Below are positions 17,762 to 25,298 of a stretch of 35,545 nt of DNA, one piece after another. The notes under the pieces were generated by a model that worked only from the letters and a program-made list of their open reading frames with translations, did not search any database and was not told the origin of the DNA. Source of the DNA: Peptococcaceae bacterium (lineage in GTDB: Bacteria; Bacillota; Desulfotomaculia; Desulfotomaculales; Desulfocucumaceae); assembly GCA_013336365.1 (NCBI GenBank), contig JAAXTT010000002.1:1-35545 (forward strand). Direction: 5' to 3'. Both the position numbers and the translations under genes were made by a program. Within the stretch, counting starts at the first letter, position 1. The number at the start of each line of letters is the position of its first letter.

Positions 17762-18037
17762 GGATAGCTTATTTTTAATTCTTTCTACCCACTCCAACCC
17801 CGACGATGTTAATTCTCCAGTTAGCCGGTTATGCATCTTCTCATGATGATCATTACATAAGCTCACTAGATTCTCGTTAACCAGAGCTAAGTCTGGTCTA
17901 TGCTCAAGAGGATATATGTGATGCACTGTTGTGGCTGCCGCAGTCTTTCCATATCGTTTACACTCACGGCACATATACTCATCACGCCTGAGAATATGTG
18001 CTCTCTTGTTTTTCCATTTAGTAGATTTGTAAAACAT
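17735..18037 (-). CDS. HNH endonuclease
   Basis: 100 residues from ATG 18037 behind TTGGAGTTGATT; an upstream TTG is less likely. It starts MFYKSTKWKNKRAHILRRD. The zinc-binding CRECK-type knuckle leads into VHHIYPLEHRPDLALVNENLVSLCNDHHEKMH, containing the HNH core (HH...N...HH). Small HNH proteins next to terminase genes take part in specific cos cleavage in HK97-like phages. It is the first gene of the late packaging block and lies 13 bases after an intrinsic terminator. Confidence 0.92.
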   Translation of the reverse strand: MFYKSTKWKNKRAHILRRDEYMCRECKRYGKTAAATTVHHIYPLEHRPDLALVNENLVSLCNDHHEKMHNRLTGELTSSGLEWVERIKNKLSPLPLREKI

Positions 18038-18050
18038 AATCAACTCCAAT

Positions 18051-18070
18051 AAAAAAGAGCCTTTCGGCTC
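18051..18070 (-). terminator. Intrinsic terminator upstream of the late operon
   Basis: Minus-strand GAGCC-GAAA-GGCTC followed by TTTTTT, a 5-bp stem with a stable GNRA loop and a six-base U-tract. It lies immediately before the HNH ribosome binding site, so it would block transcripts entering the late genes unless these are antiterminated or start within a few bases downstream. Confidence 0.72.
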
Positions 18071-18090
18071 AAAAATATTTATAAAAACTA

Positions 18091-18119
18091 TTGACTATAC
18101 GTACTGCACGTATTATAAT
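18091..18119 (+). promoter_or_regulatory. hicAB promoter with embedded operator
   Basis: TTGACT (18091-18096), a 17-bp spacer and TATAAT (18114-18119) form a near-consensus sigma-70-type promoter. The spacer is ATACGT-ACTGC-ACGTAT, a perfect 6-bp inverted repeat. It is ideally placed for autorepression by the HicB DNA-binding domain. Confidence 0.85.
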
Positions 18120-18147
18120 AAATACATTGAAAGGAGTTGAAAAACAA

Positions 18148-18333
18148 ATGAAGTTCCGGGAGATAGAAACAATAATTAAAAAAGATGGTTGGGAATACTC
18201 ATACACCAGAGGTTCACATCACTACTACATACACCCAACCAAACCCGGAAAAGTAACAATACCGTACCACAGCAACAAGGACCTGAAAACAAAAACCGCA
18301 AATTCCATCCTCAAGCAAGCGGGGATAAAATAA
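18148..18333 (+). CDS. hicA: HicA mRNA interferase toxin
   Basis: 61 residues; ATG 18148 behind AAAGGAGTTGAAAAACAA. MKFREIETIIKKDGWEYSYTRGSHHYYIHP has the HicA dsRBD-like fold with catalytic His24 in the G-S-H motif, then GKVTIPYH and LKTKTANSILKQAGI. HicA cleaves mRNA and is neutralised by HicB. It is encoded against the direction of the surrounding phage genes, with its own promoter and terminator, as a cargo cassette (moron) likely expressed from the prophage. Possible roles are prophage maintenance or defence against other phages (inference). Confidence 0.93.
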   Translation: MKFREIETIIKKDGWEYSYTRGSHHYYIHPTKPGKVTIPYHSNKDLKTKTANSILKQAGIK

Positions 18334-18389
18334 GCCCCTGCTTGGGGAGTGATTATAAAGTAAATATATTAAAAAGGAGTTGAAAAAAA

Positions 18390-18806
18390 ATGAAATTAAT
18401 CTACCCGGCTTGCTTCTATCCTTGTGAAGAGTGTGGATATACTGTAATCTTTCCAGATCTTCCCGGTTGTGTAACGGAAGGAGATACCTTACCTGAAGCC
18501 CTGGATATGGCAGTTGAGGCAGCTTCAGGCTGGTTACTGGATGAAATTGAAAATGATAAACAAATCCCCAAAGCATCAGACATTAAAAACGTTAACCCTG
18601 ATGAACACGAAAACGGATTTGTAAGTTTAATAAGTATCGACTTAGACGAATACTCAAGAAAACATGGGAATAAAGCAGTCAAAAAAACTCTTACAATTCC
18701 GGCATGGCTAAACTCTATCGCAGAAAAAGAACAGGTTAACTTTTCCCACATCCTTCAGGAAGCTCTTAAGTCTCACCTCGGAGTCAACGAAAATAAGCAG
18801 CCTTAA
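18390..18806 (+). CDS. hicB: HicB antitoxin
   Basis: 138 residues; ATG behind AAAAAGGAGTTGAAAAAAA. The N-terminal domain (YPACFYPCEECGYTVIFPDLPGCVTEGDTLPEALDMAVEAASGWL) is the partially degraded RNase H-like HicB fold that binds HicA. The C-terminal part (VKKTLTIPAWLNSIAEKEQVNFSHILQEALKSHL) is a ribbon-helix-helix DNA-binding domain, expected to bind the palindrome in the hicAB promoter. It lies 56 bases downstream of hicA in the same transcript. Gene order (toxin first) is normal for hicAB. Confidence 0.93.
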   Translation: MKLIYPACFYPCEECGYTVIFPDLPGCVTEGDTLPEALDMAVEAASGWLLDEIENDKQIPKASDIKNVNPDEHENGFVSLISIDLDEYSRKHGNKAVKKTLTIPAWLNSIAEKEQVNFSHILQEALKSHLGVNENKQP

Positions 18807-18818
18807 TCGGCTGCTTAT
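18793..18818 (+). terminator. Hairpin at the hicB stop
   Basis: ATAAGCAGCC (18793-18802) pairs perfectly with GGCTGCTTAT (18809-18818). The hicB stop codon is in the loop region. The plus-strand T-run is weak (CTCTTATATT), while the minus strand is followed by TTTTC, so it may act in both directions, ending hicAB and limiting transcription from the late regulator. Confidence 0.6.
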
Positions 18819-18902
18819 CTCTTATATTAATTTAGTGCCAGTTATCCACGATACAACTCTACCATTGCAAAAACCTTGTGTCTATGCAACGATTTTGCAA
18901 AA

Positions 18903-19355
18903 CTACACAACCTTTAAAGCATCAATGCCGAACAACCTAATTGCAAACTTCCTTATAGCCGCATCTCGCAAATAATAAACCGTCCTGATCCCACAGAATA
19001 ATTCTTCAGCAATAACTTCTTTTGATAGCCTTTCAATGTACCACATTCTCAATACCTTGCCATAATGTTCGCAGTTATCATCCTGGCTAATGTCTAATAG
19101 GATATTATTTATTTCAGCGAAACCCTCTTCAGTTTTCTTCTTATTTTCGATTAGCATCTGAAGCTCACAGAGAACATTCAAGGTTTCATCATGCCTACCA
19201 GCTCTGATCCCAGTCTCATCAAGAGTAGCCCCTTTCAAAGCCTTAGGACATGAACTGCCTATTAATCTACCAATTTGTCTACTCATTTCATCAATACTTT
19301 TCTGTAATTCCCGGTAGTATATTAGTCTGTTCTCAGCCTCTTTGATATAGTTCAG
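18903..19355 (-). CDS. ArpU/RinA-like late transcription regulator (CTG start)
   Basis: Predicted 150 residues. From ATG 19286 the protein has 127 residues, but the frame stays open upstream and reads NYIKEAENRLIYYRELQKSIDE, the normal N-terminus of this family. The only usable start there is CTG at 19355, behind GGGGTGATGAAAA. The C-terminal WYIERLSKEVIAEELFCGIRTVYYLRDAAIRKFAIRLFG is a sigma-70 region-4-like helix-turn-helix. These proteins activate late structural operons in Gram-positive phages. It lies after the replication gene and before the packaging genes, separated from them by the hicAB cassette. Confidence 0.82.
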   Translation of the reverse strand: MNYIKEAENRLIYYRELQKSIDEMSRQIGRLIGSSCPKALKGATLDETGIRAGRHDETLNVLCELQMLIENKKKTEEGFAEINNILLDISQDDNCEHYGKVLRMWYIERLSKEVIAEELFCGIRTVYYLRDAAIRKFAIRLFGIDALKVV

Positions 19356-19388
19356 TTTTCATCACCCCTAAATAGTAAATTTTTACTT

Positions 19389-19665
19389 GTGACACTAATA
19401 GTGTCACAGATTTATTACCTTGAAAGCCTTGATTTTATTGGTTTTACATTTTTATTTTTTCTGTGACACTAATTTTTGGAACATATGTGTATATTTTTTA
19501 GACCACCTTATACCTATACATTATAAAGGCAAGGTCATTTCTCTATATGTAATACATATATATTAGTGTCACAGTGTCACAACATATATATAAGCCTTAC
19601 CAGCCTTGACTTTAACCTTGTGACACTCCTGTGACACTTCGTGACACTGTTTTAGTTAGTGTCAC
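19389..19665. other. Iteron cluster, candidate replication origin
   Basis: Copies of GTGACAC (either strand) occur at 19389, 19401, 19463, 19566, 19574, 19620, 19631, 19641 and 19659. The first two form a perfect 19-bp palindrome, GTGACACTAATAGTGTCAC. Those at 19620/19631/19641 are spaced 11 and 10 bp, one helical turn. TCGTGACACT and AGTGTCACGA (19639-19648, 19658-19667) are perfect inverted repeats. Between the groups lies very AT-rich DNA. The cluster occupies the gap between the late regulator and the primase-helicase gene and enters that gene's last codons. This is the form of an iteron-type origin bound by a phage replication protein. Confidence 0.72.
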
Positions 19666-22582
19666 GAATACCAATCTGTTTTACTTTGATTACTTGTGGT
19701 CTTATACCACCATCTAAGGCTTTACCCATAGTGTCATATCTTGTTTTTCCTCCACGATGAAATGTCTCAATCTTCCCAGCAGCTGCCCACTCCCGAATAA
19801 TTTTTCTACTGCCTGAAAATTTCTCTGTCAAGAATCTGTCAACAACGCTTCTGATTACATACAGGTCTATATGTTCCCGATATCCAAACCTTGGGCCCAT
19901 TGAACGGTCTGAAAATCTCTCTTGGTTCTCTGCTAACCAGTCAATGAATTCATCCCAGGCACGTTCTGATTCACTGGCTTCTGACATAGTAACCAATCCT
20001 GATAGAATATGATTTGCAGCAGCAATTGCCCCTGACTTAGCTTCGTCCCATGACTCACCAAATACCCAGACAGATGACAAGTAATCAGATGTGGCAACAC
20101 AGGCAACAGCATCAATATGAGAATCAAGCTTATCCGGAAAACTATTTCTAAAGGCAATTTGAAATTCTTTGTAGGTAGTATAAATAACCCCATAATCAGC
20201 AGCTAGCAACTGGTTTAGAAACTCCTGCCCAACATGGCCATGGCACTTCGGCAAAAAATAATACAGACCGCGGGCAAACTCCCGATCATGACTGAGTGGT
20301 CCATCACATATTTCCAGCACCCTGGTCATTACTCCATCTAAAGATCCTGAATTTGACAATGTACCCTCTCCGGTTGATAAAACAATTGTTCTCCAGGTGG
20401 ATAAGTTTTGCAGTCCTGTTTTTGTTCCTCTGCCCCTGCCCCGACCTTCACCTAATACGTACAGAAGAGGGTTAATGTCATTTTTCTTGTGCTGGTTTAA
20501 TACCTCGCGCTCATTAATTGCTAAGGGCAAATCAGAGTGTAGAGCCGCCTTTCTCTCAATTGCCGTTGGGGTCGTGTCAAAGGTTCCAATCAGCTGATCC
20601 GGATTACCCCACACAGACATAGCCGCCCATAGTGTTGCCGTTTTGCCATCTTGGGAGCTCCCCCAGTTGTGCAGGATAAAATTCCTCTGCCCAAGAATTT
20701 TTAAAAGTGGTGCTGCAAAACTGGCTGATAAAAGAAATCTAGCAATTGGTGTCTGCCTAAGATATTTCATCCTTGATTTCCAATCATCTACCTTGCCTGC
20801 TACAGAAAATCCGGAAACCGTTCGCTGGCTTCCATCATCATCAATATCAATACGGTATTTCTGATTAAAGTTAGGCAGTATAAATTCCCTTTCCCCACGC
20901 CAGCCAAGCTTTGACACAGAGTAGGTTACCGGAATACTATCCCGGTTAATATCTGCCAGTGCATCAAACCATTTGACCGCAAACTTAGCAGATTCTGATG
21001 AGATTGAAACACCAAAGTCAGCAAGGCGCATTATTTTCCGGGAATCAAATATTGTTGACCGGGGAAATAAAACCCTGCGCCAACCTTTCATGTAACGAAA
21101 ACAGATTTCCATTTTCTCTGTCTCTGTATCTACATTAAACAGACGTTCTGATATTACTACCGGGCAACTAGCAGCCTTATATGCCATGATGTCACCGGAG
21201 CTGGTTTCCTTAATAAATACAATTCCTGAACGTTCAAACTTGAAATTTGGCGGCAATATCATATTTACCGGCAGCTCTGGGACTGTATCCCTTAACATTC
21301 TAGAGCTGGGCCTATCTCCCGGCTGAACAACATGTAAATGGCTCTCCTGTTTAGCCTGATGATTATTTTGTTTAATAAGCTTTTCCAAATCGTTAAGGTT
21401 GACCCGGCCCTTGCATGATGCTTTGAATTTAATATATTCAGCTTGGTCATCTTTTTTAAGGACTGCCAAAGCACCAAGAACCTCAGGAATGAATACATTT
21501 TCCGGAGAGGGAGCCGGTATGCACCTGACAACGGCCCGCGCTTGCCCCACCTTAGATAAACTCCAGCCACATGGAGCCTGCACTCCACACCCATCTTGAG
21601 GGCATCCTTGAAACCCGATGGATGTTTTTATGTATGCACAGGTCTGTGGATTCATTTCCAAAGCTTCTTTTAACTTGTGATCTGTGTCTTCTTTTTTATA
21701 TCGGGCTGTATCCAGAATAGAAAAATTGTGACCCTCTTGGTGGCCATCGCTGGCCCTTACAATATTGGTTAATGCAGCCAACCATTCAGTGTAAGTTATA
21801 CCAGATGCATTTAACTGGCAGTGCTGCAGGAACCTACAGTTTTTTAGCATTATTTCAGCTGATCCATCCGTTGACCTGCGCTCAAAGTCACCTGTCCGCT
21901 GTGATTCTGATTTGATAGGTTCTTCAGTCTGAGGTAGTAGATGCTCAATGTCGGATGGGTTGTATCTGATATCTGATCTTTCTATTACTTGACACATTAC
22001 AGGACTATCCTGTATTTTACGATTCATTGTTCCAGGTAGTCTTAGAACCCTGGCAAGGTCTGATGTGGTATCAATTTTCCAGTTGTTCTTTTCAGCTTTT
22101 GATTTTATTACAGCCTGTAAATTACGAAGCAACTCGGCAGCCTGGTTCCGTTCTGCCTGTGTGTCAAAATTCCAAGGTTCCCTAAATAACCAATATGCAT
22201 GTAGACCATATCCACTCCATACCACCAAGGAAGGTGGCAGCTCATCCGGTAGCAAGCTCATAGCCGATGGAATATCTGCAGGCAAAGCATTAATTTTGTG
22301 TGCACCGGGAGCCTGAACATCGATATCCACCCATATCCCGGGGATAGATGATATTTCAGTGTTTTTTGACCTCTCATGTGTACCCACAGCTGCTAATGTT
22401 GAACCTACGCCGAAATAAACATCATGGTTAGCAGATAATTGTTCGGCTGATTGGACCATCCCTGGTATATTCTGGACAGAGAAGGAATGTGATTGCCTGT
22501 TAGGTAAGGTCCAAAGATATAAAAATTGATTTTCATTAAATTCGTCATACAGGAGGGATAAAAAATCATATATATAGTTCAG
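19652..22582 (-). CDS. Primase-helicase (AEP-type primase plus DUF927-like ATPase), CTG start
   Basis: Predicted 976 residues. The first ATG (22459) gives 935, but the open frame continues 41 codons upstream (NYIYDFLSLLYDEFNENQFLYLWTLPNR) to CTG 22582, 8 bases after GGAGGG. Numbering from ATG 22459, the primase domain has VDID at 44-47, SGYGLH with His87 and DTTSD at 130-134, the three archaeo-eukaryotic primase motifs. A Cys-rich region follows (Cys208, 214, 274, 286, 291, 297), possibly a metal or Fe-S site. The C-terminal helicase has Walker A GSSQDGKT (600-607) and Walker B-like LPLAINE (644-650), as in DUF927 proteins. It probably initiates replication at the adjacent iterons and unwinds the fork. 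Confidence 0.88.
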   Translation of the reverse strand: MNYIYDFLSLLYDEFNENQFLYLWTLPNRQSHSFSVQNIPGMVQSAEQLSANHDVYFGVGSTLAAVGTHERSKNTEISSIPGIWVDIDVQAPGAHKINALPADIPSAMSLLPDELPPSLVVWSGYGLHAYWLFREPWNFDTQAERNQAAELLRNLQAVIKSKAEKNNWKIDTTSDLARVLRLPGTMNRKIQDSPVMCQVIERSDIRYNPSDIEHLLPQTEEPIKSESQRTGDFERRSTDGSAEIMLKNCRFLQHCQLNASGITYTEWLAALTNIVRASDGHQEGHNFSILDTARYKKEDTDHKLKEALEMNPQTCAYIKTSIGFQGCPQDGCGVQAPCGWSLSKVGQARAVVRCIPAPSPENVFIPEVLGALAVLKKDDQAEYIKFKASCKGRVNLNDLEKLIKQNNHQAKQESHLHVVQPGDRPSSRMLRDTVPELPVNMILPPNFKFERSGIVFIKETSSGDIMAYKAASCPVVISERLFNVDTETEKMEICFRYMKGWRRVLFPRSTIFDSRKIMRLADFGVSISSESAKFAVKWFDALADINRDSIPVTYSVSKLGWRGEREFILPNFNQKYRIDIDDDGSQRTVSGFSVAGKVDDWKSRMKYLRQTPIARFLLSASFAAPLLKILGQRNFILHNWGSSQDGKTATLWAAMSVWGNPDQLIGTFDTTPTAIERKAALHSDLPLAINEREVLNQHKKNDINPLLYVLGEGRGRGRGTKTGLQNLSTWRTIVLSTGEGTLSNSGSLDGVMTRVLEICDGPLSHDREFARGLYYFLPKCHGHVGQEFLNQLLAADYGVIYTTYKEFQIAFRNSFPDKLDSHIDAVACVATSDYLSSVWVFGESWDEAKSGAIAAANHILSGLVTMSEASESERAWDEFIDWLAENQERFSDRSMGPRFGYREHIDLYVIRSVVDRFLTEKFSGSRKIIREWAAAGKIETFHRGGKTRYDTMGKALDGGIRPQVIKVKQIGIRDTN

Positions 22583-22596
22583 GGTTCACACCCTCC
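22580..22596 (-). promoter_or_regulatory. Ribosome binding site hairpin at the CTG start of the primase gene
   Basis: The minus strand reads GGAGGGTGTGAACCCTG. GGAGGG is the Shine-Dalgarno sequence and CTG the start. AGGGT-GTGA-ACCCT can fold into a 5-bp hairpin that covers part of the Shine-Dalgarno and the first two bases of the start codon. This could lower or regulate initiation. Confidence 0.55.
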
Positions 22597-22599
22597 AAT

Positions 22600-22968
22600 C
22601 TATAAACCAATATTTAATCCATTAATTATTTTCACAGCATCTTCTGGACACTTGGCCACTCCAGCATAAGCACCGCTGGCAGTCATCATCCGGAGAAAAT
22701 TTTCTTGTTCTGGACTGAGCTTGCCAGATTTAGATTTAACCTCAATGAATATTGCCCGGCCAAGATTATTAATACCAAATAAATCAGAGAAGCCAACCGG
22801 AAGCCCTGTATTTAATCGACGTGGCCTGTAAATTGTTATGCTGCCGTCCAGGTTATGAATTACATTATTACCTGTCCAGGCTTCCCCTACGTTTACCCTA
22901 AATAATGTTCCCAGCTGATTATTTGAAACATGAATACGAATTAAATTTTGAATATCTGACTCTTTCAT
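22600..22968 (-). CDS. VRR-NUC domain nuclease
   Basis: 122 residues, ATG behind AAGGAGTTATTC. GFSDLFGI (residues about 79-86) with AIFIEVKSKSGKLSPEQENFL (about 92-112) is the PD-(D/E)xK catalytic core of VRR-NUC proteins: Asp in FSD, then Glu-x-Lys. The upstream IYRPRRLNTGLPVG is the typical loop. VRR-NUC enzymes cut branched DNA; in phages this gene usually lies next to the replication helicase and probably processes junctions or flaps. It is translationally coupled to the preceding gene by a 4-base overlap. Confidence 0.93.
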   Translation of the reverse strand: MKESDIQNLIRIHVSNNQLGTLFRVNVGEAWTGNNVIHNLDGSITIYRPRRLNTGLPVGFSDLFGINNLGRAIFIEVKSKSGKLSPEQENFLRMMTASGAYAGVAKCPEDAVKIINGLNIGL

Positions 22969-23279
22969 GAATAACTCCTTAAAGTAATTTGTTTAATAAA
23001 ATCAATATCTTCATCTAAAATACTTGAAAAGCTATCTTCCTCTGCTCTGCAGAAAAATACAGTTCCAAAAATAATGTCTCCAGGAATACTAAAGTTCCGT
23101 TTAAGGTCATTAAATTTTCCCTCTTCATTACAAATAAGCAGTATCTTATTATTAATATTTAAAACCTCTATATATCCATCAACGATTTGCTGACAAGCCT
23201 GCAGCGTGTTTTCAATCTCTAGCAACTCAATATTTTTACCAGGCTCTTTAATAGCTACATTTATTGTTTTACTTGCCAT
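22965..23279 (-). CDS. DUF3846-like protein
   Basis: 104 residues. INVAIKEPGKNIELLEIENTLQACQQIVDGYIEVL, then ILLICNEEGKFNDL, and a final GDIIFGTVFFC...DEDI match the DUF3846 pattern: a beta sheet with an N-E-E-G-K motif, found in phage and conjugative element replication regions. Biochemical function is not known to me. It sits between the hypothetical 211-residue gene and the VRR-NUC gene, overlapping the latter by 4 bases. Confidence 0.82.
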   Translation of the reverse strand: MASKTINVAIKEPGKNIELLEIENTLQACQQIVDGYIEVLNINNKILLICNEEGKFNDLKRNFSIPGDIIFGTVFFCRAEEDSFSSILDEDIDFIKQITLRSYS

Positions 23280-23915
23280 TTACACAGCCTCCTGCTTTAG
23301 TCTGCTGAATGGGCAAACCCCACTTGGCGGGCTATCTTGAATAACGTCAATATCCTGGTCTATAAAGAGCTTGAATACCTTGCAACCTGTGAAGCTCCCA
23401 TCCTCAACATTGCACTCCAGGCATACCTCAGTGTCCATAAGTAGTAGCGCCTCGTTGAATAGGTCCCTATTTACTACTGCCACATCATCGACTAACTGGA
23501 CCTCCCTAAACTCCCTCATTGCCTGATCGTGGTACATTGTTATCACTGAATATTTTTTAGATTCAGATAAGATTCTACCCACAAACGACGGGTCAAGTCC
23601 GTACATTATCTGATTAATAGCCTGGTCAATCATTTTGCTGGCCAGCTCAATTCTTTTTAAAACCTCAGCACTCCAGCCGTATTGCTTAGCATTATCCCTC
23701 CACCTCTCAAGGAAGTCATTAAATGCAACCATTTTATAGTAGTCAATTTTTTCTGAGTTATTGAGGTATCTTTTCCCCATCTTGAATGGTTCCCGGGAGT
23801 AATCGCCTGGCACTTCTTTTTCTCTCTCCAGCCGATATAATAAACTTGCTAAAACAGAGGTCCTTACTGTTTTCTGTGTTTCAACAATGTATACTAATTC
23901 ATCAATGGCACTCAT
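23280..23915 (-). CDS. Conserved phage protein of the replication block (possible DUF5651)
   Basis: 211 residues. The helical N-terminal half contains RYLNNSEKIDYYKMVAFNDFLERWRDNAKQYGW, a pattern I associate with a family of uncharacterised phage proteins (DUF5651), but this is from memory and not secure. The C-terminal third has three or four Cys (CLECNVEDGSFTGCKVF ... PPSGVCPFSRL), suggesting a metal site. It follows the helicase by 12 bases and abuts the DUF3846 gene, so it is part of the replication operon. Function unknown. Confidence 0.7.
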   Translation of the reverse strand: MSAIDELVYIVETQKTVRTSVLASLLYRLEREKEVPGDYSREPFKMGKRYLNNSEKIDYYKMVAFNDFLERWRDNAKQYGWSAEVLKRIELASKMIDQAINQIMYGLDPSFVGRILSESKKYSVITMYHDQAMREFREVQLVDDVAVVNRDLFNEALLLMDTEVCLECNVEDGSFTGCKVFKLFIDQDIDVIQDSPPSGVCPFSRLKQEAV

Positions 23916-23927
23916 TTACTGCCCCCT

Positions 23928-25298
23928 TCACCGCATTATCTGTTTTATTTCAGCCATTTTTGATATCCACCGCAAAGAATATCCCCGTCTTAAAGCTATT
24001 TGTTCAAGATCTGTAATGTTTCTTGCCTTACCAACCTCTTGGCGGCGTTTTTTCCTGTCTATTTCATCAATCTTAACCAGCTCACCCTTGCGCTGTTCAG
24101 GATCGGATTGAACAGATGCTTTGTATAAATAGCCGCACCCTGGACATACTGGTGATGGTCTGTGTGCCACATAGCATTTGGGGCATTGTCGCAAGGATAT
24201 TTCCCTTTGACCCTGGCTGTTTTTCTTTTTTCCCTCCAGGATCCAATCCCTATCTTCATCCGGCAGTCCATGACGATAACAATTCCCTACATGGTCAATA
24301 ATAATTGCCACCTTGTCAGGATTATCCGTGTCTGGCCGCATTGGTCGCATTGACTGCTGAATATGCAAGGTCAAGGATTGAGTTGGCCGCATTAGTATTA
24401 CGGCCTCCATTGCCGGTACATCAAATCCCTCAGATATAAGGTCAACATTACATAGTACTTTAATCTCGCCGGATCTGAATTGCTCAATAGCTGCCTTTCT
24501 GACTGGAGCCTGAGTTTCTCCGTCAATGTGTATTGCCGGTATCCCTGCAGCTTTGAACATTTCTGCAGTATGTTCTGAGTGAACCCGAGAGACACAGTAA
24601 CATATTGCCCTCTTCCCATTAGCCAGTTTTTTATATTGTTCAATTACATCACCAATAATTTCTGATTGGTCCATCCTAAATTCAATTTCTGATTTTACAT
24701 AGTCACCGTATCGCACCCGTAGGCCTTCTAAGTTTGCCTTTATTGGAGGTGCATAATATTGAAATGGAGCTAGGTTTCCCCACTCAATCAATTGTTTTAC
24801 AGACGGACCAAGAACCAAGGATTCAAATATTGCACCCAATCCGGATCCGTCAAGCCTCGCCGGAGTTGCAGTAAGTCCAATAACAAAAGCTTCAGGGAAT
24901 GCAGCCATCAGTTTGCGCCAGGTATTGGCTGTACTATGATGTGCTTCATCATATATAATCACTGCCGGTGGACTTAATTTGGTAAGTCTTCTGGCCACTG
25001 TGAATATGCTTCCAATCTGCACAAGCTCGTCATTGCCTGATAGGCCGGGAGCTATTATCCCATGCTGCACGCCAAGTGCCTTGAATGTTTCACTGCTTTG
25101 GTCTATGAGCTCCTGGCGGTGTACTGCAAATAATACTGATTGACCACGGATGGCAGATTGAGCTGCCATCCAGGCCATAATTACAGTTTTTCCAGCCCCG
25201 CAGGGAGCAACTAGGCATGTACGCCGTTTACCTTGCATAAATTCATCACGAACTCCGTGGATTAATAGGTCTTGGTATGGCCGGAGTTTAAAGCTCAA
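23928..25298 (-). CDS. Superfamily 2 DEAD/DEAH-box helicase with zinc ribbon
   Basis: 456 residues. Motifs: RPYQ (Q-like), Walker A APCGAGKT (31-38), DEAH (117-120), TAT (143-145), and SEGFDVP (motif V, 289-295). Motif VI reads QQSMRPMR (314-321), where the family normally has QQxGRxxR; the Gly is Met here. A zinc ribbon CPKC...CPGC follows at 372-388. This is the SSL2/ComFA-like type common in Gram-positive phage replication modules, thought to unwind forks or branches. It overlaps the upstream gene by 11 bases. Confidence 0.94.
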   Translation of the reverse strand: MSFKLRPYQDLLIHGVRDEFMQGKRRTCLVAPCGAGKTVIMAWMAAQSAIRGQSVLFAVHRQELIDQSSETFKALGVQHGIIAPGLSGNDELVQIGSIFTVARRLTKLSPPAVIIYDEAHHSTANTWRKLMAAFPEAFVIGLTATPARLDGSGLGAIFESLVLGPSVKQLIEWGNLAPFQYYAPPIKANLEGLRVRYGDYVKSEIEFRMDQSEIIGDVIEQYKKLANGKRAICYCVSRVHSEHTAEMFKAAGIPAIHIDGETQAPVRKAAIEQFRSGEIKVLCNVDLISEGFDVPAMEAVILMRPTQSLTLHIQQSMRPMRPDTDNPDKVAIIIDHVGNCYRHGLPDEDRDWILEGKKKNSQGQREISLRQCPKCYVAHRPSPVCPGCGYLYKASVQSDPEQRKGELVKIDEIDRKKRRQEVGKARNITDLEQIALRRGYSLRWISKMAEIKQIMR

